Positions 1 through 15,200 of a DNA stretch of 64,000 nucleotides are shown here, one piece after another. Within the stretch, counting starts at the first letter, position 1, and each line of letters starts with the position of its first letter. The notes under the pieces were generated by a model, which saw only the letters and a list, made by a program, of their open reading frames with translations, was not told the DNA's origin and made no database searches. The translations under genes were made by a program, and so were the position numbers. Source of the DNA: Enoplolaimus lenunculus. Its lineage: Eukaryota; Nematoda; Enoplea; Enoplida; Thoracostomopsidae. The stretch spans positions 26,574 through 90,573 of the forward strand of contig JASANG010002941.1 of assembly GCA_030248215.1 (NCBI GenBank). The letters run 5' to 3'.

Positions 1-47
1 TGTTTATACGGCAACGGTAAAGCGGTTTACACCCAGAGCACATGCTG

Positions 48-138
48 CAGGACAAAGTGCAAAACGGAACTCGATTATATCGGAATCGGAACAGCAAATT
101 AATACTACCGGAATCGGCGGAATTCCGATTGCACCCTG
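48..138. mobile_element. Short relic of CCGGAA-type hAT MITE
   Basis: Starts CAGGACAAAGTGCAAAACGG and ends CCGATTGCACCCTG, with CGGAATCGGAA-like repeats between. It is strongly shortened, and the flanking 8-mers match only in part. Confidence 0.45.
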
Positions 139-474
139 CAGTGCTGCAGGGAATTAAAAATGTTTTAGGGTCAATTAGGATTTGTAGTAGTTTACAATCG
201 GGGCCGCGACTTCTGAAAACACCAACTCAGGTTTTCTAGAGAATGGAGCGCTTCAGCTTTAAATTCGCTGATTGATGTTTGTTTTATTGTAGTTAAGTTA
301 TTTCGCTAATATCTTAATGCACGTTATACGAAAAAAACACCGATTTTAACAGTGCCTATATATTTTGTGTTCACTTGACTTCTGATCCTTCGATAATTTC
401 ACAAGCGAAATTTGATGGGTTACAGCGAGTGTTGTGCCAAAACCTAATTTTATGAACCGGTTGTTATGATTTAG

Positions 475-3251
475 ATTCCGGAAATGTCACCAACACGAAC
501 AACATCAATCGCAACAATCAAGGCGACTGACCGTGACGAAGACGGCAACGAAGCAGTATCGCAACGAAAGTATGCGATCACGCTTGGAAATACTCAAGCG
601 TTGTTTCGAATTGACGCCGGCGGTAAGTTATACCTTCAGGTGCTAATATCAGATACTGGCGTAGGCAGGAAAAATTTTCAGGGGATGGGGGGCACGATAT
701 GCAATATTTATTTTTTTATTTTTAAATTCGAGTATAGAAGCAAGTTTTATATTTTAAAATTTTGATAAGTGGTCGTTACTTTTTTCAAATTTGATAAAAA
801 ATTTTGGCGGTGGCCCCTCGTGCCGTCTTGCCCAACGCCCCTGATATCGTGGCTCCTATAGTTTCAGCTACAAATAAGTCTCTCTTCCGTATATGGATTA
901 AAGGCCATTCGGCTAATTGTGGAAATGATATGGCTGATAAATTAGTTAGGATTGGAGCTCAAATGAGGTACACTGGACATGCACCTGTTACACGTATGCC
1001 ACAAAGACAAATTAAAAATGTGGAAAAAAATTGGTGTTTCTCACACACACACCAAAGATGGCGACGGGCGGATTAACTTTGTTAATTTGTAACGTGTACG
1101 ACATGCCATTTAAATTGAAGCACTAAAGAGTTGAAATAATGTTGTGAAATCCGTAGATTTTGCTATCATCGTTCTACTCAGAAATTGATCAATATAGTTC
1201 GATCGTCTATTCAAGCACTGTTCGATCGTCTATTCAAGCACTTGGCGTCAAAAATAATAAAATTTCCGGTGAAAACAATTCCAGGTTTATTACGGCTACA
1301 TTGTTATATCCAACACGTAATTTATTTGTTAAACCATGTATACAAAGTCAGTCTGGTTTTCAGGTAATCTTATGACTGGCTTACATCGACAACTTGATCG
1401 CGAGTATGGGGCAGAACACGAGCTGGAGGTAATTGTTGCTCTTTGAGATTAATTTCGATCAAATCTACACATGGTCGTATTTTATTGTACTGTATGACGT
1501 AAAAATGTGGACAGGTAAATCATTGAAGTTATTTTGAAATTGGGTGTTGTTTATAAGTTGCATATAATACGTACAATTAGTTTATGAATACATTTGAAAA
1601 AATAAATCACTTCTGTTTGCTTAGTATGCGAAATAGTCATAGAATGATTTTTGTTTAAGATTGAAATTTCGGACGGAGGCGAGCCACCGTTAACCAGCCA
1701 TACAACTGTATTGGTAACGGTCAGCGATATCAACGATCATGTACCTCGATTCGAACGTCGAATATACAATTTCAATGTTCCTGCGGAAACAACCACAACA
1801 GCGGGGACATCCAGTTCCGACAACGCCCAAAACCGACAGTCACCGTCTTTCGCGAAACCGGAAGTACTGTTCCGAGTGTTTGCTGACGACCCGGATGCAG
1901 GTGAAAACGCTCAGCTTGAGTATACAATTAGCGAGTCGTCGGCGCCTGGTATGTTTGTAATTGACGCTTCGACTGGGACGGTATCTGTTTCAGAGCGGAA
2001 GTCTCGCATTGATCGACGACTGAAACCGGAAGAGAGTTTTGATTTAACGGTAGGTTGCAGGCGAAGTGGATGTGGTGGCGCTGTGGATCACTTTGTGGTA
2101 TAATACCACAAAGTGACCACTGGTATTGTATGCTTTCGTCGACTAATCGACTAAACAGTAGGATTATGTTCAGAGAAAGGCTTTGTCTGAAAAGAAACTG
2201 ATAGTAACAAAATTTAACATGTTCACAGATTACACTTAGGCTGTCAGTTTCAGTATAACTTTAATTTTCAAATTTTAATTTTGCTGGTTTTTCGGCTGGG
2301 ACTTTCTGTCGGACAAGAGTTACGGCAACCAAGATGCAACCGGAATTACGGTTCCGGCGTTTTTCACCTTCCGGTTCCGGTAATTAAATTTTGGTCGTTT
2401 TTTAAATTTGCTAACTTTTAAGACTAATATAGTATGTAATTAAGTGAATACCTGTCTTTTGACAAAGGTTATTTCACCAATAATATAGCAAAAAATAATG
2501 AAACGGTGGCATGTATTCTTCAATTTCCGCTTCCGTTAATTTTTTCAAATTCCGGTTCCGGTAAATTGTAATTCCAATTGCACCTTGACGGCAACGCGCG
2601 TAGGCGCCCCTCTAATCCTTGACTTTTGCAGATAACCGTCACCGATCGCGGCAACCCACCGATGAAAAACAGCACTCGCGTTATGATGTCCGTAATGCCA
2701 CTGCCTGATCCAACACGACGCAATCGCCCGCCGACGCTTGTTCATCGAGGCGGTGTCACTGGACCGTCTGGACTACCAGACGCCAGACACCACGGTCGTC
2801 TTGAACCGTTTCCAATCCCTTGGAAGCGATACGTTGGAATGCAAATTGCAGTCGTCGAAGCTCACGACCAGGATGATGATTTTCTGTGGTTTGAAATTGT
2901 TGGTAAGTGTGGAAAGCAGAAATAGTTTGTGGGTAGCATCAGTTTCTGTCCCGCAAAATCTGCATTTGTCTTTGTTAGTCGCTACCAATTTCGGGCAACC
3001 TCCATTCGCATCGTGCGAGAGTGACCGTGCTTGTGTGACTTCTAACGAACGAACTGAAAATGGGCCATTGACATTATTTACGAATAAACAGCTCTAGCTG
3101 ACTTGTTTCAGACGGTAACGAAGACAGTGTATTCTGGTTGCGACGTGACACTGGTGAGCTACAACTTGCGAAGCCGATTCCAATCGGTGGTGCCAGAAAT
3201 TATACGCTGGGCATTCGTGTATCTGATGGCCGAGCGAGTGACGCTGGAAAG
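475..3251 (+). CDS. FAT: FAT exons 1-5 of the window: cadherin repeats
   Basis: The first exon starts in frame inside a cadherin repeat (IPEMSP..., then IKATDRDEDGN, the A and DxD-type calcium motifs). Exon 2 gives the LDRE motif, and exon 3 carries ISDGGEPP and the linker VTVSDINDHVPRF, so the first complete repeat boundary lies near 1730. Exon 3 also has a Ser/Thr-rich insertion before FADDPDAGENA. Exon 4 has ITVTDRGNPP, but its next linker is degenerate (no DxNDxxP), with a long basic/proline insertion. Exon 5 has RRDTGELQLAKP and VSDGRA. Calcium binding is probably lost at some linkers. The gene continues upstream, so 475 is an exon boundary, not a start codon. Confidence 0.9.
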
Positions 3252-6200
3252 GTATATTGTTTACTGAATACAAGAACAGCGAGGGAATTTAATTACAGTG
3301 TAATTCGCCATTGGGACTTTGGTTAAAATGCAAACAGAGCTGGGGGTTCAAATTTAGTGAGCTACGATTTTAACATGTGTTCTTACTCTGCTTTTCAAGA
3401 CGCATCCAATCAGCTGATGACAGCATTTAAAATTTTATTCTGGTTGAGGTGGTCCTCACGGCATCTGTATCGAGAACATGTTTCGGGTGTTGCGCTTGAC
3501 GCGGTATAACTGACGTACGTACTTTCGATCTTATTATTGTTTGCACCAAGCGATAGCGCTCGAAGAGTGTTCAGGCAAACTTTTTCAAGTTACCGTAACT
3601 AAAACTTCTGTCAGAGCTCGTCTGTGATCGAATGAATACTTGTTTAATTTAGTTTTAGCTGTGTTCTGTACAAAATAAATCTTTACTGAATGTATTGATT
3701 CATTCATTCCAGATACATATCGCAGTTTCCGACGGTCATCGCGGCACTACAGGTCCTCATGTCCGTCGCTGGAGGCCTCGATTCGATGGAGGGTCCGAAT
3801 ATCGTTTTGCATTGCGTGAAGACACAAGCGTTGGCGTGGAATTTGGCAATGTTTCGGCTAGCGTCGATGGAAAACGCCGGCCACCTGGGCCTGATCCAAT
3901 CTTGTATGCTTTGACCGAAGCTGAACGCCGTGATTCGTTTCATAAGTTCAAAGTGAGTGACCTTGTGGTCGGGGAAAGGACGGAGTTTGGTGTAATAGTT
4001 CAAGCAGTGGTGCCCTGTCCCGTGATTGTATCTCTTGGGCGGTACCTCATTAAATTATATTTTTACATTTTAGATCTGTTGTTTGAATCAACACATAATT
4101 TTCTCTGCTAACAATTCAAATGTCTACAAAGCATCTGCCCCTGTGCGATAGACATTGAATTTTTTACGTGCGGCTGAGCTTCAGGGTCTGTATCTGTGGT
4201 ACATTTCGTGGCTAGTGTGCCTTATGAATTATTTATTAATTTATTTATTGCTGTCGCAGTAAATTTTGTTTACTTACCTTTCGCAAACTGGTAATAAGCT
4301 TTGTAGATGTTTTGGAAATTAATTATAGAATTGTAATGTTCCAGATTAATCCAAGTACTGGAGGTCTAATATTGGCTGTGTCTCTTGACTATGAGGTTGC
4401 TCGCATTCATACGTTAATCGTACGGGCAAGGTACCGCAACATAAATAATTATGCGACCATCACTATTGAGGTAGGTTAATTTATGTAAGACGTTTGGTGT
4501 TTTGTGTAAACAGTTGCTGCATAGCTCAACGTTTCTGTGTGTTTAGGGATTATTCCTGTTAAAGGTTTGACTTTTTGTCCGGTTTTAATCCTTTTAATGC
4601 GTAATTGCGACTACAGTTCAGTTCTGTTTCTGTTCCGGCTACTTAAGGCGCAGAAACAGGCAGTTTTACGGTTTGTGGCAAAACAGTTGCACAGGAAATT
4701 GCTTCGTGTGAAGAAGGCAAAGTATATATTATCTTTTTTATTATTTTCAGGTTATCGATGTCAATGATCATACACCAGAATTTGTAAATAGCTACTATAC
4801 CGCTCGGCTAAACGAAGGAGCTGCAGTCGGTACCACGGTGACTCAAGTGATTGCATTAGATAAAGATTCTGGCGACTATGGCACTTTGCGTTACGAAATT
4901 ATATCTGGTAGGCATATTTCTGCTGATTTTTGACTAATTTTTTATATTAAAATAGTAATATATTCATGGGGTAATTTGTGCCATTTTAGCCTGCGTTCAA
5001 ATTTTTTGTAAGCGCCTGTGTCTGTTTTTGTTGCTAATTTTTTGTAAAATCAATACTAGCAGTAGAATTTTTGTTTTTAGGCAATGACGCTGTGCTATTT
5101 TCCATCGATTCTGCGTTGGGCATTATACGACTTGAAAAGGCTGTACCGGCTAGTTTTTACGAAGCGAGTTTAGTTGTGAAAGCAACTGATGGCCCTATAT
5201 CGGGCAACCGTGGTACGCATTCCAGCGGAAGCGTAAAGCTCAACGGTAGTGGACCGCTACCGGCGCCCTCACGGTATGATATCACGAGCGTTCATATAGT
5301 TGTGGTTCGCGAAAACGCTGGGGGCAGTACTGTGTCACAAAATTTGTTTCCGTCTGGTTTACTGGGACATAGCGCTCGGTATAAATTCTCAAGCCCTGTG
5401 TATGAATTTGTTGTTGACGAACATACGCGTGCGGACAGTTATGTTGGCACTGTAGCTCTCGATTATCACCGTGCTGGTATTATTTATAATGCGACTGGTT
5501 TTCGACTGCTGACCATGTCAGACGGAACGGGAAATTCAGTGGTGCAAGACAAAATTTCACAGTCAGTATCCGGTGGAAATCTAGAAGGCAGCTTCGGGGG
5601 GCATTGGTTTCGGATGCATCCTGTGACGGGCGATGTGTATGTAAGTCGATCGCTGAATTTTGAGACATTCCGCAGTACTAGCGGCAGTGAAGAGCGGCTT
5701 GCAGTGAGTTTCACAGCTGCTGCGTTTAACGGCCACCCGAAACGTGAAGGCACTTGGAGAGGTTCAGCCGCTGATCCCCTAGCAACCGCTATGGTACGTA
5801 TCACAATTCGAGATGTCAATGACCATTATCCGGTGTTCGAGCGGTATCGCTATACGGCGCGTATCGGCGAAAATCAACCCGCTGGTACTCCATTAATTGA
5901 TGTAGATAGCGGAGCCATATTGACGCTGAAGGCAACCGATAATGACACCGCTGACGTGGTTACATACCGCTTGCGGTCTACCGCGTCTGCGGTTTCAAAT
6001 AACGATATCACTGGACCCGGTGATACGACAGCTAGCGAATACTTTCGTATTAGCGCATCCAGCGGTGTCGTATATTCGGCGAGACCGCTCGATTATGAAT
6101 CGTTGCCAGCAACAGCAACAGTGTTGGAAACCGCTGGCGCACAACGGCCAACTGTTATTGTTATCGAAGCGATTGCTATCGATAACGGATCACCACCGAA

Positions 6201-9200
6201 GACAAGTGTCGTTCCGGCGAGTATTGAAGTCATCGTCGACGATGCAAACGATGTCCCACCGAAATTTGCCCATCGAATTTTCAAGTGCCGCGTTCAGTTG
6301 CCTGCGGTTGCCGGGACCATAATTTTGGATCGGCCTGAGATTGTTGGAGCACGCCATGGGGTTGAGGTTACATTTGTGTTTTTGGACATCGGAGGCTCCA
6401 CTGGAGACCTTAGCGTTGGCCGGAAAGCTGCACCACCGTTAAAGATTGACGCTGAATCTGGCCAAGTTCGATTGACTCAGAATATGCTGACTGGCGAACA
6501 ATTTTCGGCAGCGTTTGGAGGTCGCAATCCGTCGTCACCAGCTAAAATTGAGCTTAGCGATGGGTTGTACACAGATGTTGCGGCAGTTGTTGTCGAAGGT
6601 GTGGTAGACCACCTGGGTGCGGCAACAACAACCGGCGCCTTCCGGTTTGAGAAACCGGAATATAACGTCAGTGTGGTTGAAACTAGCTCAATTGAGCTGG
6701 GTGAGCATGGGAAGGTTGGAGGCATTAACAGGAACTCATCGGTTTTGATTCATTTATCAGTATACGGGGTTAGGTTTGGCGAGCACGTCAGTTATCGGCT
6801 ATTGAATGCTGATAGTGAAGAAGTGGTTGGGTTTCGTGTTGATTCGGTGTCGGGAATTTTGTCGGTTGCGGATGGTGTTACGCATGACCGAGAAACGCAG
6901 CCTGAACGATTGCTGCTCGTTGAAGCTCGTGATCAGAGCCAGCCTCGGGTTCGAATTGCTAGGACTCTTGTTCGTGTTATTACAACCGATCTCAACGATA
7001 ATAGTCCTCAGTTTATAAACCAACCCTACTATGCAGTTGTGAGAGCGACCTCTAAAGTGGCCGGGAGTATAGGTAATGATTCTAATGAAGGATTTAGTAG
7101 TGTGATTATCACGGTACAAGCACGAGATTTAGACGACGGTGATAACGGCAAAGTTGTTTATCGGTTGGGATCCCCTAATAGAAGCACGTCTAAGAAATGG
7201 ATGAAGTACTTTGAAATTGATGCCGAATCAGGTGATGTGAGGCTGATCGATAGTCTGCCAGAAGCCGCAGGTGGAATCAAATTTCAGTTGCCAATTGTAG
7301 CGCAAGATAAAGGTACATCATTAAATGTTCTAAGTTTTGTCGGCGATTGTGTAGTATAACATGTCTTACAATAAAATGTAAATCATTGCTGGTTAATTGA
7401 GGCTGGCAGTAAAAAGTGTTATTGACGTAACGTTCTTTTGTAATCATTCGATGTATTGAGTGATTGTGTATTTGTAACGGTAATACTATTGTCAGCGGGT
7501 AATTGTATGACAGTTGAGTACATAAAGGTTAAGTTGAAATGTTAGTACATTGTATGCAAGCAGCGTAGAATGGTTATCCGGCGAAATACTTCAATATTCA
7601 CTACTTTACTCAGACTTTTTTATGATTGAGAAGGCGTAAAACAAAACGCTTTGGTAGCTTTAGCAAATTATATTATCTTTACTTCCAAAAACGTAGCTCT
7701 TGTGTTTGTCATAAATGTTTTGCATGATATTTTTTCCAAAATAGTTAGCCAGCGAACCGGTGACATTTTCTAACTAATTTCGTGGGCGCTAAATGTTTTG
7801 ACTGTTTCAGGGACACCAAACAAACTCGAATCGTACGTATCAGTTCATGTAAGCATAATCAGCGTTGATACGCCTATATTCAGCTCTCCGCGATACAATG
7901 CAACCATTGACGAGGATACTACGGTTGGAACAGCAGTGTTAACTGTTGAAGCTCATACGCCTTTAAAAGGACAGGCAGTGTATTATATTGTCAGCGGGGA
8001 TGATGGAGGACATTTCAAAGTTGATCCTGTAACAGGTATGTATTTGATTAGGGAAATATACGTTTGTCTATGGCACCTGGTTTTAGACTGGTATAATGTT
8101 TGTAATTGTTACGGCATATTTTTTATCATATTAGAACAATATGGTTAGTTCATAACCATGTTGGTTGTTATCTTAAATAAGAATAACTTTAGGAAGTGGA
8201 CGCTAAATGAATTCAAGGTTGCAGAAGACTACAATAATGCAAAATTTGCCGATTCCGCTTGTGAGAAACGAGTTGCGTCTTGAGATCACATTGCTTCAGT
8301 TTCAAGGATGTGTATAGCAACTTTAGATATGAATAACGTATGATAGTGTAGTTTTTATGGTTGTAAATGGCAGTTCTTAGGGCTACGCTATGCTTACCGT
8401 GCGACGCATTTGCATTAAGATCATCAAAAAGTATAGCAAAACCCAAGAATATTGAACGACGTAACTCAATCTACGTGTTTTGAACGTTTCAGGGCTAATA
8501 ACATTGCGAAGGCTAGTGAATGATTCGCGACCAACCCGCCTGGGCTCTACGGAAATTCCATGGTCGTACAATTTGACACTGCGCGGTGTTGATGTAACCA
8601 ACGATAAAATGCCGGCCATTGATGTTCCAGTTTATATTGCGGTGCGACCAAAACCAGATAAACGAATTAGACTTGAAAAAACAGAGTATGAGGTCGAGGT
8701 AAGTATATTAGGTATCGTATCAACGTTTCAGCTTGTGACCAGCAACCGTGTTTGAAAGTGTGTCTAACTAACTATTTGTTTTCCCCAGACGAGCGGAGGG
8801 TATTACCCGAACCTTTGCAGGTTCGCAACGGGGGGAAGTATAGTAAACGCACGCATGTGAAACACGAAGTTGAAAATATCGCGTGGATTTGATTCACGCA
8901 GGAAAAAGATATTGTATTTCATTAGAATGTTTAACTAGGGCAACATGTCATTTTGAGTGACAAATGGAAAGGGGACAAATCAAGCGATCTTGGTTTGTGC
9001 CAGACTGTGTTGATTAGTGTGGCCACACCCACAGTAAACGAATTTTTAATATACGTGATTAGAAAAATGACCCTTTCGAGTAACACGCAGTTACGTAAAT
9101 ATTTCTGTAGTTGTTTAACTATTGCAGTTGTCGGAAGGTGCTGTGATAGGTACGCCGCTTTTCAACGTATCGTTAAACCTTGACACCTCCAATGCTGGTG

Positions 9201-12200
9201 TTCCGTATCGATTTTCAATCGGTTCGTCACAAGACAGAGCTAGCAACAACAACCATTTTGCAATTAATCCAAAATCCGGCGTGGTGTTTTTGACTCGTTC
9301 GCTTGATTTTGAGACCTCTCACTCACACCAGTTTTATGTGAGTGTTACAAATGCGTACGGCCGTAGCCATCACGCAGCGGTTCGGGTTTACGTTACCGAT
9401 GTTAACGATAGTCCCCCGCGTTTTGATGCGTTGAGGTATGCTGTAACAGCGTGGGTAGATCTTGGAGATATTGGGGGTGAGAAGAACCCAGCGAGTAGCG
9501 GATCTAGCCATCGTTTGGGCCGGCCTTTGTCGACCGGCGGGACAGGAAGGCTTGAGGGCAAGTTGGCGAATAATGATGATGGACGCGTGGGCAGATTCTT
9601 GGCCGTTGTCAAAGGACACGATCCTGATGTGAGCGATCGGAAAATATTGCGATATCGGATTGCAGATCGAAGTAGCCAGACGCTGGGTAGCTATGTTGTG
9701 CTTGATTCTGAAACAGGTAGGTTGGGAAGTTGATGTTGAAAGTAGCTTTAGTTGGGTAGTCTGAATTGCAGTAAAGATGTTCACGATCATGGTACTTTCT
9801 CGATTATTTGCTTTGCCCCTGATATTCTATAACTTTCAGAGGATCACCTAACCTTTGCAACTGCGTTGAAAATATAAGACGTGATTAGAATTTCAGTTCT
9901 TGTTAAAATCAAAACCAACGTTGAAATTTTTGTCAAGATTTCTAAAAATCCAGAGTTGACACAAAGGTAAAGTATTTGATTGCGTTCTGCTTTTGATTCA
10001 TACGTTCTTAACAATATTTCGCAAAGCTATACTCTTAGTAACGATATTCTTTACACTAATTTTTACCCTGCGTTTGACTGTAATGATATGGATTCGCTTG
10101 TTTTGTTTCATTTTCATTTGGCGAGCTTTTTGGCAGGGACTCGTGTAATTTTTATTTGCATTTTTAGGCGTTTTACGTCTTTCTACCAATGTGACATTCG
10201 ACCCACATGTATTACTTCAAGCTGTTTCTTCTCCATTCCAATTGAACATATCCGTGACTGATGGGTTTTATGCAGCGTACGCCGATGTCACAGTAACTTT
10301 TAAGCTAAACCCTATTGGTCCCCCGCTGAGTGGAGGTAATCATGCCGGAATTAGAGGCCAAGTCCCATGGTCGTGGCCCAAATCTGCGCCGACAATCTTT
10401 GACGTACCAGAAAATTCTGGCAGCCGCTCAGGTTATCGTGTTGCCAGGCTTGATTCGCTTTTTATGATGTCATCATCACAATCATCTGTTCAAGGTTTGG
10501 GGACGTCACGTGATTCGTATCTAAGTGAAGTTGGTAGCAAAGGAATGTATGGCTTCGGACGGGGAACGGAGTATCGCCATAATGGTAAGGGTCGAGATGA
10601 AGCGATTAGGGCTGGACTTGCGGCCGATGGCGTACAGTTTGTGTTTGGGACCGACTCAATCGCTACGCAGAAGTTTGTACTTGATATCGAGACAGGTAAG
10701 TCATTTGATCAATTTTTTTGTGAAATATACTATTGCTTTAGGGTGTCGGATGCCTGGTAGCAATTTTCAAAAACGTCGCATAAATGAATTAGCGATGATT
10801 TTCAGGGATGGGCGGTCTCGGTCTCGACAAGTCTCGGAATTTGGCTGGTCTCCGTATAAAGAGGTGAAAAAGCGATACGCACTCACAAAAATTTTGCTTA
10901 CATCACAGCTTTGGCCCGGAAGTATTTGCGCATTTCACCTACCAACGCAGACAGCGAACGATTGTGGCTCACCGCTACCTGGTTATACAACGATCTGAGA
11001 AATAGAATGACCCCTCCGGTTAGCCAAAATTCTATCAAAATTCTATTTTTGAGAGAAGACCCAAAATACTTTGATTTTATTGTGACAAAGCGCAAACAGT
11101 TGAATATATATCTGAATTAGGATTGTATCGAGCGTCTGTTGAGACAGTGTGATTTGTCCCGAGCCTGTTCGAAGGGACTGGCTACAGTAGCTAACTGAAA
11201 AATAATGTAAAATAAATTTTTGCTGCGACTTAGTTTAATTGTATAGCGTGACAATTTAAAGCAGATAAAAATATTTAAAAGTTGAGTTAAAAAATCTTAT
11301 TTTTATTTTCGGTAACGGTTAAAAATTGACCGAGACAGAGACCAAAAGTCTCGGTCTCGGGTCTCGGTAGGTTGGCTCTCGGTCTCGGTTTCGGTCTCGC
11401 TTTTTTGACCGAGACCGCCCATCCCTGATGATTTTTAGTTCTTTGAATCTAAACTAAAATCAGTTATTGAGAAGTTAACTCTTCAAAAGCAATAGATTGA
11501 TGATACAGAATTTTTATACAACGTATCACAACAAGTAAGATTATAATATAAATTTTAAAATTCCGATTGATTATGCAATCGGAATCGGAATTTCGGTTGC
11601 ACCCTTCTCCAAGTTGATGCTAAACCCGTTGTAGATGTGTCTTTTAGAGATTTCTGTAAACGAACCTTGTTTTGTGTTCACCTTGAAGATTGCACAGTTC
11701 GCGATAATTTGGGTACAAAATACAGCTTTGCTTGATTCCATCTTGTTTACCAAGCATTTCAGAGGCAGAGTTTTGAGAGTATCTGTGGGGCTGTTATTTT
11801 GCTTATAAGAATTGAAATTAAATTCTTCAAGTTAACTCTTTGTGAATAATTGGTCGTCTCCAATCCCAACAACTCGGTCCGTAAAGGCTTACGGGACACG
11901 GATACATGCATCAGCCGGTAAAAATTTGTTTTAGACTGCTTTATCGTTTTCATACTGATCAGGTTATTTTCAGGCGAGCTTCGAGCGACATCTGCACTCG
12001 ATACTGAAACACGCTCGGTTTGGTCGTTTCCGATTGGAGCTGTAAATAAGATATCTGGTGATATTGCGTGGCAACCAGTAGTAACAGTACGTGCAGTCAA
12101 TGCGAATGATAATGGGCCGCAGTTTGTCGCACGCGAGCATCACATTGTTGTTCGCGCAAATGAACCAGTTGGCAGTGTAGTATTGCAGGTAAATTACAAG

Positions 12201-15200
12201 GTGCAGTTGAATGTATTATAGTCAGGGTGTAACCGGAATTCAAAAATACCGGACACCGTTGTTGAAAAAATAACTTTTATCACAATTTCACTTCAAATAT
12301 TGCCACTGTACTTTTTTTAAGATATTTCATCAAACATGTATGTAGCGTTTGGCTCGTTAAATCAAAACGTTAGACTGTCATTTTAAAGAAATTCTCAGAT
12401 GTTTGTAATATGCGAAAAATTTGACAAAGAAGATTAATTTAACTTTATTATCAATGCCGAGAATGCCGGTTTCTATGAGGAAACTGTTTCAAAATTAGAC
12501 TTGGGCTGTTATATTTAATTTATTATTAAATACAGACAGCATTATGGTTTCGGTAATGGCAATTGGACATATAGCGACGACGCTGTCGGGTTACATTCTT
12601 TTTCGCGCAGAATACACACAGATGCTTACATACTTTTGCATAAGAGAATTATCTTTTTCAATCTGGGTTCTATGGACTGATGCAGTATTAGAATAGGCTT
12701 GTTAAATCTAATTGCTTCCGGCGCTTCTAGTATCGTGCGGCATAGTATGCGAATTACCATACCGGTCATAATTTTTAGACTCGCGGTACTTCTGATTTGT
12801 AGGTATTAGCAATCGACGCAGATAATGACGACGCTGTTGAGTATTCATTGTTCACTCCTGTAAATCGGGGATGGAACGATGTACACAAAGCGCTTGCGAT
12901 TGACAGAACAAGTGGTGATATCAAAATTCAAGGCCATTTGGATAAATACGGTTAGTTTATTGGAGTATATACATCAATTTGCATATATTGCGGCATTGTT
13001 CAAATACCTACTTTATGAATTTCCATTACCGATTTCCGCCATTGTTGCGTCGCTTTATTTAAATTTGATAACACTAAATTTGAAATTTGAAAATTAATCA
13101 AAACAAAATCAATTTTATTTAGCTGGCAATACATTTTCATTCTTTGTTCGCGCGACTGATCGCGGTAACCCGCCGTTGCGGTCTGAAGTTGCTGTCGAAA
13201 TTCGCATACTTCCTGCTACAGCATCGTCTTCTAGTAGCAGCAGTGGAGGTTTTCAAGCGCTACCCGGACTCGGTGCTATATATGGTCGCCACCGGTTACA
13301 TTCGTTTACGATTCCTGAAGATGCGACGATTGGAAAATTGGTGGGCAATTTGAGTATTGCTGAAACAATGGCTGCTGTGCTGCCGTTCACAGTTCCTGGT
13401 GAGATTGATGTTCAGTATGAAATGTTGGATGGGCCAGCGGGTTCGTCAACTACGGCACGGGGACACGGTTCCACCGTTGAGAAAAAGAAGTCCCCAGCAG
13501 CTTTAAATTCGGCGTTTCGTGTGGATGCTAAAACTGGTTCGATTTTTACTGCTGCTCAGCTGGACTACGAGACGGCGTCGTTTGTGGTGTTTTATGTCGA
13601 AACTCGGGGAAAGGTTGGTAATAGTCAAACAAAGTTTGATTAAGATTTCTGAGATTTCCGTCTATGTATAAGGGAATGTAATGCAGGTTAAGGCCGTGCG
13701 CGTCGGACATGTCGATTTAAAGTTTGAGTGGCAACATTTCTGCTTATTTGTGAAGAAAATTTGCTTGTTAAGATGGTTTATTGCAAGTCAAGCTATTTCG
13801 TTTTTTGGACTTTGGTTTGATAAATATCAAACGGGGTCTTTGTGGTAGCAACTGGAAAAGCTCGTAATACCAATGTGCAAAAATCACAAAGGCGTTTTTT
13901 GACTGCGAAATTTTCTCTTTTAATAATGTTTGATTGTTTGTAGGATTGGCTTATTACAACTCGCGTTGAGGTGTCAGTATCAGACGTAAATGACAATGCA
14001 CCGACGTTTGTGTCAGCAATAATTGAACGGGCTGTTGCGGAAGGTCTTCCTGGAGGCACCAGGATATATAAATTAAGTGCTGGTGATCCTGACGAAGGCA
14101 GCAACGGCCGGATTCAGTACTCGTTAGAGGTAAGTGCTGCATTTCCTTCCCGTTCAAGGTATCTGAAATTTGTATCCAAAGGCGGTAACAAAAGCTGCGG
14201 CCCTGGCGGAGTCTTCCCTGCCCCAAAATGTCTTACAGACAGGTCAATTTTAGTTGGGAACGTTGAGTTATGTCTACTTGAAAACAATCTAAAGCTCAGG
14301 CTCCGCCGAAATAATATTTCTCGGAACGCTAATATATTTATCTGTTTACTAATGCACACGGCTTTGTGAAAGCATTAGGTTACCATTACAAGCTGGTTGG
14401 TCCTCTTGATGTTGTCATTTTTATACGCACATGTGTGTATGCGTGCGGCTGCCGGGTTAGATCAGTTGCAATTCTGAAATGTGCGGTGTATTATTTGTCA
14501 TTTGGTAACAGGCTTTTCATGACCAGAGCATGCCATCTGAGCATCTGAAATTCATTAGCTGAAAAGAGCTGTTGGAAAAGCGTAGTAATTTTTAAGTTTT
14601 TAAATTTGTGTTTCAAAGTTTGGTGACGTACCTGTAATATTGATTGTTTTACAACCTCTGAACTGTGCCAGCTGATTGCCTGGATTGAACACAGTTGCAA
14701 CAGCAGAAAATATTTTGAAGTGTTAAGATTTTTAGACAAAAATTTTAAGCCTTATCACCAATGTTGGTAGTTGCACAACCTCAAATATTAATAGATTTGC
14801 ATGAAAGAATTCTCTATCCATATCATATTATCATTCCAGCCTTCGACGCAAAATCGTTCAATGCCTTCCACTGATGACTTATTTGCAGTTGATCGGAACA
14901 CCGGCTGGGTATCGACTATTGTGCCTCTCGATCGTGAATTGACCAAAGAATACGAAATAGTTGTGGCCGCGCGAGATGGCGGAGGTCTTTCCGGTACTAC
15001 AACGCTGAGAATTGTTGTCGCAGATGTCAATGATAGCCCACCATTTTTTCGCTGGGTTGAAGCTCTGGTTTCAGGGTCACGTATTGCTGAAACTTCCGAT
15101 GGAAATCGTGCAAGCCCTGGCGGTGACAGCAGTGATATTTTGAGCCAGTATTCCTTAGTTGTAAGCGAGGATACTGTACCTGGAACGGTGCTGGCACGTC

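Noticed and set aside
8786-8845. tRNA-like sequence (CCTTTGCAGGTTCGCAACGG)
   Set aside because: A T-arm-like motif is present but no A box, anticodon arm or acceptor stem could be formed.
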